Shown: piece after piece, positions 1 to 8,817 of the stretch
How positions within the stretch are numbered: the first letter of the stretch is position 1
Layout: every line of letters starts with the position of its first letter
Assembly: GCA_011250595.1 (NCBI GenBank)
Contig: JAANMP010000037.1
Coordinates: 1 to 45,926, forward strand
Length of the DNA: 45,926 nucleotides
Reading direction: 5' to 3'
Origin: Bacillus sp. MM2020_1
Lineage (GTDB): Bacteria > Bacillota > Bacilli > Bacillales > Cytobacillaceae
Notes under the pieces: model-generated
Told to the model about the DNA's origin: nothing
Databases searched by the model: none
What the model saw: the letters and a program-made list of their open reading frames with translations, nothing else
Position numbers and translations under genes: made by a program

Positions 1-47
1 TTAGGCACGCCGCCAGCGTTCGTCCTGAGCCAGGATCAAACTCTCCA
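1..47 (-). rRNA. rrs: 16S rRNA, 5' end only (runs off the left edge)
   Basis: The reverse complement of the first ~45 bases contains the universal 16S start region (GAGAGTTTGATCCTGGCTC, then GACGAACGCTGGCGGCGTGC). Only the 5' terminus is in the window; the gene continues leftwards. The exact mature 5' end is not determinable to the base. A boxA-like leader (TTGTTCTTTGAAAACTA) and two promoters lie upstream. Confidence 0.97.
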
Positions 48-181
48 AGAAAGTTGATTAGCTCATTTGTTACGTTGGCTTAGCTTCATTTCTGAAACTA
101 ATAATTTTTGTTTGTTTGCACGATTTTATTTGTTTAGTTTTCAAAGAACAAGTTCGTTACTCCGTTTGAAGCAACTTTATA

Positions 182-210
182 AATATATCATTTCAGCAAT
201 TCGTTGTCAA
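182..210 (-). promoter_or_regulatory. rRNA operon promoter P2
   Basis: On the minus strand TTGACA (205-210) is followed after exactly 17 bp by TATATT (182-187). It lies ~135 bp upstream of the 16S start, and the leader between them holds the boxA-like TTGTTCTTTGAAAACTA, as in Bacillus rrn leaders. Confidence 0.9.
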
Positions 211-273
211 CTTTTTTTCTGATGTTTTTCAACGCCGTTGAGTTATTAACTCATCAATAACGACTGCTTAAAT

Positions 274-302
274 ATATTACCACCTAGGTTAGTTAACGTC
301 AA
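274..302 (-). promoter_or_regulatory. rRNA operon promoter P1
   Basis: TTGACG (297-302) and TATAAT-like TAATAT (274-279) on the minus strand are separated by 17 bp, about 92 bp upstream of P2. Tandem promoters at this spacing are typical of Bacillus rrn operons. Confidence 0.8.
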
Positions 303-359
303 TAAAAATTTCAAATAAATTTCCCCATATCAACTTTCTTCTATTAATAAAATATGAAA

Positions 360-382
360 GCCGGTCCAACTGTTGGACCGGC
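360..382 (-). terminator. Intrinsic terminator after ptsG
   Basis: A perfect 10-bp stem (GCCGGTCCAA / TTGGACCGGC) with a 3-nt loop begins 8 bp after the ptsG stop codon. It is followed on the minus strand by an interrupted T-rich stretch (TTTCATATTTTATT). It separates ptsG from the rRNA promoters. Confidence 0.85.
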
Positions 383-389
383 CTCAATC

Positions 390-2462
390 TTACTTAGTTA
401 TCTTAATGATACCCTCTTGTTTTAACTCAACTTGGCCTTGTTTATTAATTACAACTTTTTCACCTTCAGCTAAGTTTGTGAAAACAATTGGCGTGATTGT
501 AGATGTTGCATGTTCTTTAATGTAATTTAAATCAACTTTTAATAAAGGCTGACCTTGTTCAATGATGTCATCTTCTGAAACTAATGTCTCAAAACCTTGA
601 CCTTTTAAATTAACCGTATCAATACCCACATGAATGAGGATTTCTCGGCCCGTATCAGATAAAATGCCAATCGCGTGTTTTGTAGGGAATAGGTTTACGA
701 TCTTTCCATTAACAGGTGATACAATCATTCCTTCTGCTGGTACAATTGCAAAACCATCGCCCATCATTTTTCCGGCAAACACTTGATCCGGCACTTCTGT
801 AATCGGCTTTATTTCTCCTTTAAGCGGCGCTACAAATACTTCATTTTCACGCGCCTTTTGTAGTGCTTCTGAAGGAGCCCCATTCTGTTGTCCCGCATCT
901 TTTTCCACCGTATCAGCAGAAGCTGCACGCGGTCTCTTCCCGGACATAACATCTTTCATTTGTCCTTTAATTGTTTCTGAACGAGGTCCGAAGATTGCTT
1001 GTATGTTATTACCTACTTCAAGCACACCCGCAGCACCAAGTTTTTTTAACTTGGCTTTATCAACATTTTTACTATCATGTACCGATACACGAAGACGAGT
1101 AATACATGCATCTAAATGAGCAATATTTTCCTTACCACCCATAGCATCTAAAATATTAGCGGCTAAATCACTTGAGCCTGCTTTTCCAGATGGCACTGGG
1201 CTATCATCATCTTCTTCTAATTCACGACCTGGTGTTTTTAAGTTAAACTTGCGAATTGCAAATCGGAATCCGAAGTAATAAATCAATGCAAAGACTAAAC
1301 CTACAGGAATAACGATCCAAGCATTTGTTTGCGGGTTAATTAAACCAAATAGAATATAGTCAATTAATCCACCTGAGAATGTCATCCCGATTTTTACATT
1401 TAATAAGTGCATTGTCATAAATGATAATCCCGCAAAAACTGCGTGGATTCCAAATAACACTGGCGCAACAAACAAGAATGAGAATTCAATTGGTTCTGTA
1501 ATACCTGTAAGGAAAGAAGTTAACGCCGCAGAAGCCATTAATCCCCCTACAAACACTTTCTTTTCTGGACGAGCTTCATGGTAAATCGCTAGTGCAGCAG
1601 CAGGAAGTCCAAACATCATGAACGGATATTTACCTGTTGTGAATGTACCTGCAGTTAAATGTTGAACATTATCTTTAATTTGTTCCATGAAAATACGTTG
1701 GTCACCACGGACAAGATCGCCGGCGGCATTGGTATAACTACCAAATTCATACCAGAATGGAGCATAGAAAATATGATGTAATCCAAATGGAATTAATGAT
1801 CGTTCAATGACTCCAAAAATAAACGCAGCTAATGTTCTGTTTGCATCAACCATGTTGGTAGAAAATAAGTTTAAGCCTGTTTGAATTGGCGGCCAAATAA
1901 GAATCATTAGCAATCCTAAAAGAACTGTACTTGCAGCTGTTACAATTGGAACAAATCGCTTACCAGCGAAGAATCCCAGATACGATGGTAATTCAATTTC
2001 AAAGAATTTGTTGTACATGTATGCTGCAATCAGACCGACGATAATACCACCGAAGACACCGGTTTGTAGTGTCGGAATACCTAATACTGATGCATAGCTT
2101 TGAGGATGCTTAGCAAGTGCATCTGCATCAATTCCTAAAGCGGTTCCCATTGTTGCATTCATAATTAGGAAACCAACAATCGCAGCAAGTCCTGCTACAC
2201 CTTCTCCTCCAGCTAGCCCAATCGCAACCCCAACAGCAAATAATAAGGCCAGGTTACCGAATATTACACTACCTGCCTGTTCCATAATCTTCGCAACCAT
2301 AGCAATGCCGCTATTATCTAAGAACGGAGCGAGGTCAATTAAGGTTGGGTTTTGAAGCGCATTACCAACCGCTAATAATATCCCTGCAGCAGGCAAAATT
2401 GCTACTGGCAACATTAGTGCTTTACCGACTTTTTGTAAAACACCAAAAGCATTTTTAAACAT
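390..2462 (-). CDS. ptsG: PTS glucose-specific transporter EIICBA
   Basis: Three-domain glucose permease of the phosphotransferase system, which imports glucose across the membrane and phosphorylates it with phosphate received from HPr. The EIIC membrane domain spans about residues 1-410. EIIB (about 430-510) has the phosphorylated Cys453 in [12 protein letters not shown] (about 540-690) has the phospho-His611 in ILIHVGID, with partner His596. At 690 aa it has the usual length of Bacillus PtsG. GGGAGG stands a few bases before the ATG. Immediately upstream lies a terminator/antiterminator leader and then glcT, the arrangement in which GlcT controls ptsG in B. subtilis. Close relatives transport N-acetylglucosamine or maltose, but the adjacent glcT and CBA domain order favour glucose. 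Confidence 0.93.
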   Translation of the reverse strand: MFKNAFGVLQKVGKALMLPVAILPAAGILLAVGNALQNPTLIDLAPFLDNSGIAMVAKIMEQAGSVIFGNLALLFAVGVAIGLAGGEGVAGLAAIVGFLIMNATMGTALGIDADALAKHPQSYASVLGIPTLQTGVFGGIIVGLIAAYMYNKFFEIELPSYLGFFAGKRFVPIVTAASTVLLGLLMILIWPPIQTGLNLFSTNMVDANRTLAAFIFGVIERSLIPFGLHHIFYAPFWYEFGSYTNAAGDLVRGDQRIFMEQIKDNVQHLTAGTFTTGKYPFMMFGLPAAALAIYHEARPEKKVFVGGLMASAALTSFLTGITEPIEFSFLFVAPVLFGIHAVFAGLSFMTMHLLNVKIGMTFSGGLIDYILFGLINPQTNAWIVIPVGLVFALIYYFGFRFAIRKFNLKTPGRELEEDDDSPVPSGKAGSSDLAANILDAMGGKENIAHLDACITRLRVSVHDSKNVDKAKLKKLGAAGVLEVGNNIQAIFGPRSETIKGQMKDVMSGKRPRAASADTVEKDAGQQNGAPSEALQKARENEVFVAPLKGEIKPITEVPDQVFAGKMMGDGFAIVPAEGMIVSPVNGKIVNLFPTKHAIGILSDTGREILIHVGIDTVNLKGQGFETLVSEDDIIEQGQPLLKVDLNYIKEHATSTITPIVFTNLAEGEKVVINKQGQVELKQEGIIKITK

Positions 2463-2532
2463 AAAATATACCTCCCAATTTTTTGTTTAGCTCATAAAGC
2501 GGTTACATTCCCTTGAAAAATCCAATAAAAAA

Positions 2533-2617
2533 GGCATGAGTAAAAATCTAACTGAATGAATCTACGGGTATAGATTACCCCATAAATTTCATTTCAATTA
2601 AACTTTTTACTCATGCC
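2533..2617 (-). promoter_or_regulatory. ptsG leader: terminator overlapping a putative GlcT antiterminator (RAT)
   Basis: On the minus strand GGCATGAGTAAAAA (2604-2617) pairs perfectly with TTTTTACTCATGCC (2533-2546), followed by TTTTTTATTGG. This is an intrinsic terminator with an unusually wide ~57-nt loop. The loop contains a small secondary hairpin (AATCTA-6 nt-TAGATT, 2558-2575). In B. subtilis the GlcT RNA target overlaps the 5' arm of the ptsG terminator; I infer the same here. The leader lies between glcT and ptsG. Confidence 0.75.
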
Positions 2618-2649
2618 TGATCGAATCAGTAACACGTAAAAAATAATTG

Positions 2650-3492
2650 CTATTTAAATTTTTTTTGAAGTCGCTGCAAATGCATTGTCAGATAAACTGC
2701 TTCTGCATCAAAGACTTTCAATTTTAATGATTGTTGCATCACTTTAATGAGCTTCCATGAAAGATTATAACACACAGGATATTCATCTTTCAAGAGGGCA
2801 GAAATTTTTTCTGGTTCATCGACTTTCTCACCCTTAACCACTCTCTCAATAGCAAAGCGAAGGTGACGAACCAGCCTCATATAATCGATTCCTTCTTTAT
2901 CTATCTCTATTTCAAGTTGTTCTTCCACCATGTCAACCAATCTGCTGACTAGCTGTGAATGTTGGTTCACATCAGAAAGATTTTTATTAGTAAGGGCACT
3001 GTGAATATGCAAGGCGATAAATCCAACCTCACCAATCGGAAGGTTTATCCCTGTCTTATCGTTGATTAGCTCGACCACATCTTTTGCCACTTCGTATTCA
3101 TGTCGATACAGCGCTTTCGTCTCGATTAAAAATGGATTTTTCATTTCCAGCCCCTGCGTGACTCTCGTTAAGGCAAACATGAGATGATCTGTTAAGGCTA
3201 CATGGATATGTTCATTTAACATCGCATTCGTTCGTTGCTTAATTAGTTCGATAGCGGCGATAATCACCTCTAAATATTCATTATCTATAAAAGGCAGCAA
3301 TTTAATATAATTTTCTTGTTCTTTTTCATTTTTTAAGACAAAGATTTTTTCCACTGAATCTGTTTCAATCGTGTCTCCATGCTTGCGATTAAAACCCATT
3401 CCTTTGCCAATCAAAACAACTTCTCCATAGGAAGGGTGTTCAGCAATCAAAACATTATTATTTAAAACCTTTTCAATTTTCAGCTGTGCCAT
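2650..3492 (-). CDS. glcT: Transcription antiterminator GlcT (BglG/LicT family)
   Basis: RNA-binding antiterminator of PTS genes. The N-terminal ~55 residues form the CAT RNA-binding domain (KVLNNNV, IGKGMGF). Two PTS regulation domains follow: PRD1 with His103 and His162, and PRD2 with His210 and His271, the histidines through which PTS proteins regulate activity. At 280 aa it has the family length. GlcT rather than LicT/SacT is chosen because the next gene on the same strand is ptsG, with a terminator-type leader between. A sigma-A promoter lies just upstream. Inference: without glucose PtsG phosphorylates GlcT and the ptsG leader terminates. Confidence 0.92.
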   Translation of the reverse strand: MAQLKIEKVLNNNVLIAEHPSYGEVVLIGKGMGFNRKHGDTIETDSVEKIFVLKNEKEQENYIKLLPFIDNEYLEVIIAAIELIKQRTNAMLNEHIHVALTDHLMFALTRVTQGLEMKNPFLIETKALYRHEYEVAKDVVELINDKTGINLPIGEVGFIALHIHSALTNKNLSDVNQHSQLVSRLVDMVEEQLEIEIDKEGIDYMRLVRHLRFAIERVVKGEKVDEPEKISALLKDEYPVCYNLSWKLIKVMQQSLKLKVFDAEAVYLTMHLQRLQKKFK

Positions 3493-3532
3493 ACCCTTTT
3501 CCCCATTTCTTCCTTTTAACCTTCGTAATTAA

Positions 3533-3561
3533 AGGATAAAAGAGACAAAACACGAAGTCAA
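3533..3561 (-). promoter_or_regulatory. Sigma-A promoter of glcT
   Basis: TTGACT (3556-3561) and TATCCT (3533-3538) on the minus strand are 17 bp apart, about 41 bp upstream of the glcT start codon. No terminator is visible between lnrN and this promoter, so some read-through from the exporter operon is possible. Confidence 0.65.
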
Positions 3562-3601
3562 TGACAAAGTTCGACAACATCATGTCATACCACTTGGAAA
3601 A

Positions 3602-4729
3602 TTATTCGAATTTTATTCCTCTTAAGCCAATAAAAAAGAACAAGCACGAGAATCCAAGCAATGCCAAAGTGTCTTTCAACAGTGTTTCAACATGCAAGCT
3701 TCCACTAATTATTTCTTTAAAACCTGACATCGCCCAGCTTTGCGGAACAGCTAAAGCTAATTTCTGCATCAGCTCTGGCACAAAATCAATTGGCCAATAA
3801 ACACCGCCAAGCATACAGGTACTGACTATTAATACCGCACTTATTGCCGAGGCCTGCTGTTTTGTTTTGACAAGGCCAGCAATCATGAGACCAAAACCTA
3901 CAACGGTTAAAATTACAAGCGAGGCAAATGGAATCAGGTTGGCTAAATTTCCCCAGGTAGTGTCAAACAAGATATTCATCACAACCATTAACACTGCAAG
4001 TTGAATCCATCCCATTAAAAAGTAAGACAACAAATATCCTAAACCTATTTGGAGCTTACTAGCCGGAGAAACCATCAACCTCCCCCATGTCCCACCGATT
4101 CTTTCATCCAAAATCGTTGATGCTGCACCGGATAAGCCAAACATCATGAACATGATGGCAAAACCAACAATCATTAAATTTATCGACGTTTGGGTACTAT
4201 CATCCGCTTGGAGCAGTTGTTGCTCGACCTTAATCCCTTGGTTCGAGGCCACCGCTTCCAATAATTTCGGTAACGTTTCTTCCCCCTGTATTCCAACTGC
4301 TTGATAGGAGGCAGCAATTAACTCTGCCGTTCCTTGTAAATGAGGATACAACGCTAGATAGTCATCGGTTTTCCTTTGAACAATAATATCGAACAAAGGG
4401 CTCTTATCAATCATTCGTTGCTGGATTTCAGCTGAGATCACCACTGCTGCAACTGCATCCTGTGCTGCCACATTCTTTTTCGCTTGTGAAAACGGGACTT
4501 TTTTCCATTCAAAATGGTTATTCTTCTTTAAAAGTTCAACAATTCTTGTGCTATTCTCGTCTTGTTTGGCAACAATGTTGACCAGTGGTTTATTCTCTTC
4601 TGAATTTGCCACCATTCCCCCAAATATCAAACTAAATAGTACAGGCATGACAAACATGAGCACAATCGCACCGGGGGATTTAAAAAAACCTTTTAGTTGC
4701 AGTGATATAATCGTCCAAATTTTACGCAT
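3602..4729 (-). CDS. lnrN: ABC-2 type exporter permease (LnrN-like)
   Basis: Membrane subunit of an ABC exporter. One transmembrane helix lies near residues 10-40, followed by an extracytoplasmic domain (about 45-185) and five or six helices in the C-terminal half, including the conserved ERIGGTWGRLMVSP turn typical of ABC-2 permeases. Length (375 aa), gene order ATPase-permease-permease and sizes match LnrL-LnrM-LnrN (YfiLMN) of B. subtilis, which confer resistance to polyene-type linearmycins. Its ATG overlaps the end of lnrM by 8 nt, so the two are translationally coupled. The substrate here is inferred from family resemblance only. Confidence 0.78.
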   Translation of the reverse strand: MRKIWTIISLQLKGFFKSPGAIVLMFVMPVLFSLIFGGMVANSEENKPLVNIVAKQDENSTRIVELLKKNNHFEWKKVPFSQAKKNVAAQDAVAAVVISAEIQQRMIDKSPLFDIIVQRKTDDYLALYPHLQGTAELIAASYQAVGIQGEETLPKLLEAVASNQGIKVEQQLLQADDSTQTSINLMIVGFAIMFMMFGLSGAASTILDERIGGTWGRLMVSPASKLQIGLGYLLSYFLMGWIQLAVLMVVMNILFDTTWGNLANLIPFASLVILTVVGFGLMIAGLVKTKQQASAISAVLIVSTCMLGGVYWPIDFVPELMQKLALAVPQSWAMSGFKEIISGSLHVETLLKDTLALLGFSCLFFFIGLRGIKFE

Positions 4730-5921
4730 ATCTCCCTCTCCTCTCTAATGAAAGGCGAAATAAACCAAACACAAAAAACAACAGTCCTAAACCGAGCGAC
4801 CCGACAACGGCTGGCAGGATTTCAGAAACAGTTGCCCCCGACATAAGGTCTAAATAGGTCTGCAGTGCAAGACCATTGGGAAAAAACTTGGTTACGGAAA
4901 TAACCCAGTCAGGAAAAAGATACAACGGTACCATACTCCCTCCAACAGCAGCCATAATTTGCGTAGCAAACATACCTGCGACACTAAAAGCCTTTTCTGT
5001 TTTGATGAAGGAGCCCGCTAAGATACCAAGTCCACAGGCATTAAAAACAAAACCCACTGTCATCAGTACGATACCTGAAAGCGAGGGACCCCAGTCTACT
5101 CCAAATAAAAATTTGGTTCCAAGAATAATCAAAAAAGCTTGGGCAAGCGAAATGATAATTAATCCGAGCATTTTTCCAGTAAGGTATTGGGTGAAGGTTA
5201 GTTTGGTTAGTAGCAATCGATTATAAACGGCTTGTTCTTTTTCAAGAATCATTGTAGTAACACCCTGGACCACGGTCATTAATAAAAACATCACACCCAT
5301 TGCTGCGGCATAATATTGGAAAGATTCCACGGGTTTTGTTTTTGCGTTGATGGTAGTTTCATTGAGGAGAGGCTGTGTGATTTTATCAGAAGAAGGTTTT
5401 GGTTGAACGATACTAGTTTGATTTTCCGCATTGACCGGTTGAGCTAGTTGTGATGTGAATACCTCAATCGATATAGAGTTAGAAAATTGCTCAATGACAG
5501 TTTGAACGATCGTTGCCTTGATGCCGGGGTCCGGTACCGTTAGTAGTTTCACCTTGGTTTCACTACCTGACATCAGCGCTGAAGTGAAATTTGGCGGAAT
5601 GATCATTCCAACCGATAGTTTATGATCTTTTACTTTGTTACGTAATCTATCTTCATCGTAGGATTTCACTTTAATTTGTTTGGATAAGGCCTTTGTAAAA
5701 ACCTTATCTGTTAAAACAGTACTAAGCTGCCCTTTGTCTAAATTCGCAATACCTAGTGTGAATTTCTCTATGGTCACATCTTCATCCTGCTTCATCACAT
5801 CCCCAAAGGCTGCTCCTAAAATGGCGATTAACAAAAGCGGCATCATAATCAGCGTAAGAAAAGCCTTCTTATCACGAACGACGATCAGTAAATCTTTTAT
5901 AGCGAGCCACCAGAAAGTCAC
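4722..5921 (-). CDS. lnrM: ABC-2 type exporter permease (LnrM-like)
   Basis: Second permease of the exporter. Helix at about residues 22-42, a large extracytoplasmic loop (about 45-205), then about five helices (from YYAAAMGVMFLLMTV onwards) with the ABC-2 motif LEKEQAVYNRLLLTKLT. At 399 aa it is close to B. subtilis YfiM. It lies 15 bp downstream of the ATPase gene and overlaps the next permease, forming a heteromeric three-gene exporter. The two permeases are distinct in sequence, consistent with a heterodimeric membrane channel. Confidence 0.78.
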   Translation of the reverse strand: MTFWWLAIKDLLIVVRDKKAFLTLIMMPLLLIAILGAAFGDVMKQDEDVTIEKFTLGIANLDKGQLSTVLTDKVFTKALSKQIKVKSYDEDRLRNKVKDHKLSVGMIIPPNFTSALMSGSETKVKLLTVPDPGIKATIVQTVIEQFSNSISIEVFTSQLAQPVNAENQTSIVQPKPSSDKITQPLLNETTINAKTKPVESFQYYAAAMGVMFLLMTVVQGVTTMILEKEQAVYNRLLLTKLTFTQYLTGKMLGLIIISLAQAFLIILGTKFLFGVDWGPSLSGIVLMTVGFVFNACGLGILAGSFIKTEKAFSVAGMFATQIMAAVGGSMVPLYLFPDWVISVTKFFPNGLALQTYLDLMSGATVSEILPAVVGSLGLGLLFFVFGLFRLSLERRGRYA

Positions 5922-5936
5922 GATTATCCCTCCTAA

Positions 5937-6881
5937 TCAATCTCTCAAACTCCGTCCGGTTAAATGCAAAAAGACACTTTCCAGGTTGGGTTCAATTATA
6001 TCCACAGAGGTTACCTTTGTCCCTTTACTCGTTACCGACTGAATTAAATCACTTAATATGAACTGAGGGTCTTTATGAAAAATGATAAGTTGGTTGTCTT
6101 TCAGATGGATATCTTTTTCCAAAAATAGACTTGTTAACGATTGGGGGATGATTTCATGATTCGATGTCTTGTTATCTAAGCTTAAAACAATTTTTGAATG
6201 ATCACCGATGGTTTCCCTTAGTTCATGTAGTGTACCTAGAGCAATTAATTCGCCGTGATCAATGATTCCAATTCGTTCACAGAGGTATTCAACTTCCTCC
6301 ATGTAATGACTGGTATAAATAATCGTCATCCCTTCGCTGTTTAGTCGTTTCACCGTCTCAAGGATATGATTTCGAGACTGTGGATCGATCCCGACTGTCG
6401 GTTCATCCATGATCAATAATTCTGGCCGGTGTAAGATGGCCGCACCGATATTTACACGCCGCTTCATCCCACCTGAAAACGTCTCTACCTTATCCTTCGC
6501 CCGCTCTGTTAAGCCAATAATCTCAAGTACCTCATCAACACTCTTCTCAAGAGTACTACCCGATAAATCGTACATCCTTCCCCAAAATTTTAAATTTTCC
6601 CTTGCGGACATGCTCTGATACAAGGCAATCTCCTGTGGGACAACGCCAATCAATTTTTGTGCTTGCTTTGTATTTTTGATTACATCGATGTCCTTCATAT
6701 GTACAGCACCTGAGGTGGGCGGAAATAACCCGGTAATCATATTAATAATGGTTGATTTCCCGGCTCCATTCGGACCTAAAAGTCCAAACGATTCCCCTTT
6801 TCCCACCGCAAAAGACACACCCTTGACTGCAGCAATCTCACCAAAGCTCTTTCGTAAATCACCAACGGTTAACATGTTCAC
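5937..6881 (-). CDS. lnrL: ABC exporter ATP-binding protein (LnrL-like)
   Basis: ATPase that powers the exporter. Walker A GPNGAGKS (36-43), signature FSGGMKRR (about 135-142), Walker B LLIMDEP and the switch His in YTSHYMEE are all present, with a C-terminal extension of about 80 residues as in drug-exporter ATPases (YhaQ/CcmA/LnrL type). The start is GTG at 6881, placed by AAGGAG about 9 nt upstream; an ATG two codons later is the alternative. It heads a three-gene operon. The LnrJK-type two-component system that flanks the B. subtilis operon is not present here, so control must be elsewhere or different. Confidence 0.85.
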   Translation of the reverse strand: MNMLTVGDLRKSFGEIAAVKGVSFAVGKGESFGLLGPNGAGKSTIINMITGLFPPTSGAVHMKDIDVIKNTKQAQKLIGVVPQEIALYQSMSARENLKFWGRMYDLSGSTLEKSVDEVLEIIGLTERAKDKVETFSGGMKRRVNIGAAILHRPELLIMDEPTVGIDPQSRNHILETVKRLNSEGMTIIYTSHYMEEVEYLCERIGIIDHGELIALGTLHELRETIGDHSKIVLSLDNKTSNHEIIPQSLTSLFLEKDIHLKDNQLIIFHKDPQFILSDLIQSVTSKGTKVTSVDIIEPNLESVFLHLTGRSLRD

Positions 6882-6991
6882 CGCTAACCACTCCTTTCAC
6901 TCCCCATCATACCTAAGTGATTTGGAGAAATTTGTAACTTTCTGCTCGAAATCAAGAAAACTTTGTGAATATTTTCCTATGTACAAAAAAA

Positions 6992-7013
6992 GAACTGTGG
7001 CAGCCCACAGTTC
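6992..7013 (-). terminator. Intrinsic terminator after pbuG
   Basis: Stem GAACTGTGG / CCACAGTTC with a 4-nt loop is followed by TTTTTTTG on the minus strand, 14 bp past the pbuG stop codon. It insulates the lnr operon from pbuG. Confidence 0.9.
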
Positions 7014-7026
7014 CCTCATTTAATCA

Positions 7027-8355
7027 TTATTTTAAGAAAATGAAATATAGAACAAAGATAACAAAGAAGAAGTACATGATTGGATTAATTTCTTTTGTCC
7101 GACCCTTCACCATCATTGTGATTGGGTAAAAGATAAATCCAACTGCAATACCTGTTGCAATGCTGTATGACAGTGGCATTGCAATCATCGTTAAGAACGA
7201 CGGAACAGCAATTTCGAACTTTTTCCAGTCAATTTTCCCTAATGAAGATACCATTAACACCCCAACAATAATTAACGCAGGTGCTGTTACCGGTGCTGTT
7301 ACGACCGATAATAACGGGAAGAAGAATAGCGATAAGATAAAAAATCCTGCTGTTACTAAGGCTGCAAATCCTGTTCTAGCTCCGGCAGCAACCCCGGCCG
7401 ATGATTCAATGTAAGAAGTTGTTGTTGATGTACCAAGTACTGCACCGACAGTTGTTGCAATCGAGTCAGAAATTAACGCGCGTCCGGCACGAGGAAGCTT
7501 ATTATCTTTCATGATTCCCGCTTGGTTCGCTACGGCAACAAGTGTACCTGCATTGTCAAAGAAATCAACAAACAAGAAGGTAAGAATAATTCCTAGCATG
7601 GAAGTGCTGTAAAAAGAACTATCACCGAACGAAGAGAAGGCTGCACCAAAGGTCGGTGCTACACTCGGAACGGAATCAACTACTTTATGCGGCATATCAA
7701 TTAAGTTAAAGAGGATTCCAACGATTACGGTAATCACCATACCGTAAAATACCGCTCCATTAATACCCCTAGTCATCATAATCACGGTTACGACGATTCC
7801 AAAAATAGCAAGTAAGGTAGGTCCCGCTGTTAAATCACCTAAACCAACAAGTGTTGCATCATTATTGACAATAATTTTTGCGTTTTGCAATCCGACAAAT
7901 GTAATAAACAAGCCAATCCCAGCACCAACTGCGTGCTTTAAATCAATCGGAATCGCGTTAATTATTTTTTCACGAAGGCCGGTTAGTGTCAGTAAGAAGA
8001 AAAATACACCTGAGATCAGTACGGCACCAAGGGCATGCTGCCAAGGAATCCCGCTTCCCAATACAACCGTGTAAGCAAAGAATGCATTCAATCCCATTCC
8101 CGGTGCTAGTGCAAGTGGATACTTCCCGAGCAGCCCCATGACAATCGATCCAATTGCGGCTGCAAGTGCTGTTGCCACAAAAACGGCACCGTAATCCATT
8201 CTTAGCGCATCCGGATAGTCCTTTATCGATGCTAGTGATAAGGTTAATGGGTTAACAACTAATATATAAGCCATTGCTAAGAAGGTGGTTAGTCCTCCAA
8301 TAAACTCACGGCGATAGTTCGTACCATGTTTCTCAAACTCAAAATATTTTCGCAT
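7027..8355 (-). CDS. pbuG: Hypoxanthine/guanine permease PbuG (NCS2 family, AzgA-like)
   Basis: Proton-coupled purine base importer in the cytoplasmic membrane. The N-terminus FEFEKHGTNYRREFIGGLTTFLAMAYILVVNP and the block GTSTTTSYIESSAGVAAGARTG are hallmarks of the AzgA-like NCS2 branch. About 12-14 hydrophobic helices run through the whole 442-aa length (PbuG of B. subtilis is about 440 aa). The assignment to hypoxanthine/guanine rather than adenine or uracil is supported by the guanine-class riboswitch and PurR-box-like operator upstream and by the neighbouring guaA, the same order as in B. subtilis. Confidence 0.92.
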   Translation of the reverse strand: MRKYFEFEKHGTNYRREFIGGLTTFLAMAYILVVNPLTLSLASIKDYPDALRMDYGAVFVATALAAAIGSIVMGLLGKYPLALAPGMGLNAFFAYTVVLGSGIPWQHALGAVLISGVFFFLLTLTGLREKIINAIPIDLKHAVGAGIGLFITFVGLQNAKIIVNNDATLVGLGDLTAGPTLLAIFGIVVTVIMMTRGINGAVFYGMVITVIVGILFNLIDMPHKVVDSVPSVAPTFGAAFSSFGDSSFYSTSMLGIILTFLFVDFFDNAGTLVAVANQAGIMKDNKLPRAGRALISDSIATTVGAVLGTSTTTSYIESSAGVAAGARTGFAALVTAGFFILSLFFFPLLSVVTAPVTAPALIIVGVLMVSSLGKIDWKKFEIAVPSFLTMIAMPLSYSIATGIAVGFIFYPITMMVKGRTKEINPIMYFFFVIFVLYFIFLK

Positions 8356-8396
8356 TATGTCTTCCCCCTATGAATCTTTCTTTTTTTACACAAAAA

Positions 8397-8424
8397 ACGC
8401 TCTGGCATTTTTCTACCGGAGCGT
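8397..8424 (-). terminator. Riboswitch-controlled terminator before pbuG
   Basis: On the minus strand ACGCTCcGG...CCaGAGCGT forms a hairpin with a TAGAAAAATG loop followed by TTTTTTGTG, ~40 bp before the pbuG start. It lies ~55 nt downstream of the purine aptamer, as expected for a transcriptional OFF switch. Confidence 0.85.
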
Positions 8425-8477
8425 GACTTTAGGCATGTGCAAAACAGAGGAAGACATACCTCGTTTTTAACAGCACT

Positions 8478-8549
8478 GCCTCGTAGTCAAGCCATTTACG
8501 GTGGCTCGGTAGAAACTTTTGGGCCCTATTCCCAACATTATACGATGCA
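8478..8549 (-). promoter_or_regulatory. Purine (guanine-class) riboswitch aptamer controlling pbuG
   Basis: The minus strand shows the purine-aptamer core: P1 arm CATCGTA followed by TAATG, the J2/3 block TTTCTACC, the loop CCGTAAAT, and GACTACGAGG closing P1. The specificity base in the J3/1 segment (GACTA) is C, the guanine/hypoxanthine type, rather than the U of adenine switches. It sits in the pbuG leader downstream of a sigma-A promoter. Expected behaviour: guanine or hypoxanthine binding favours termination. Confidence 0.95.
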
Positions 8550-8575
8550 ATTAATATTCTCTTAATTCGTTTTTT

Positions 8576-8604
8576 ATTGTAGCAGGAAAAAGACAGCTTG
8601 TAAA
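8576..8604 (-). promoter_or_regulatory. Sigma-A promoter of pbuG
   Basis: TTTACA (8599-8604) and TACAAT (8576-8581) with 17-bp spacing on the minus strand, about 27 bp upstream of the riboswitch aptamer. Confidence 0.8.
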
Positions 8605-8608
8605 CAAA

Positions 8609-8652
8609 AAATACGAACGATTTTATTAAATAAAATAAAATCGTTCGTAAAT
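8609..8652. promoter_or_regulatory. Probable PurR operator (paired PurBoxes) upstream of pbuG
   Basis: Two inverted copies of a PurBox-like sequence, AAATACGAACGAT and (opposite strand) ATTTACGAACGAT, lie immediately upstream of the pbuG -35 box. Each differs from the consensus AWWWCCGAACWWT at two positions. The two CGAAC cores are 24 bp apart, close to the 22-23 bp expected for PurR sites. In B. subtilis pbuG belongs to the PurR regulon. The long palindrome could alternatively act as a terminator, but it has no T-run fitting guaA. Confidence 0.65.
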
Positions 8653-8667
8653 TAGTAAAGCTTGGTA

Positions 8668-8817
8668 ATCCTGTCTAGCTCCAGCGCCCAACGGCTAGTG
8701 GACTTCGCTCTTCTCCCTACGATAGGTCAACATCGAATCGACTTGAGCTCCGTGTTTCCTTTATCTCAGTCGAAGCGCTCCAGTCCATACGCCGCTAAAC
8801 GGGCGCTTCCGCTTTTC
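8668..8817. repeat. ~150-bp dispersed structured repeat, copy 1
   Basis: The stretch opens with CTGTCTAGCTCCAGCGCCC and closes with GGGCGCTTCCGCTTTTC, complementary ends that can fold into a long stem. It ends directly at the guaA stop codon and fills the guaA-pbuG gap. A diverged copy in the opposite orientation lies at about 25,640-25,785; both share AGTGGACTTC, TTTATCTCAGT and ATACGCCGCTAAACG in the same order. Elements with these GC-rich ends are scattered through many Bacillaceae genomes. It may serve as the guaA terminator. Confidence 0.75.

Noticed and set aside
3561..3800. Plus-strand open frame of 79 codons opposite the lnrN end
   Set aside because: Lies antisense to a clear permease gene, no ribosome site and no recognisable protein features.
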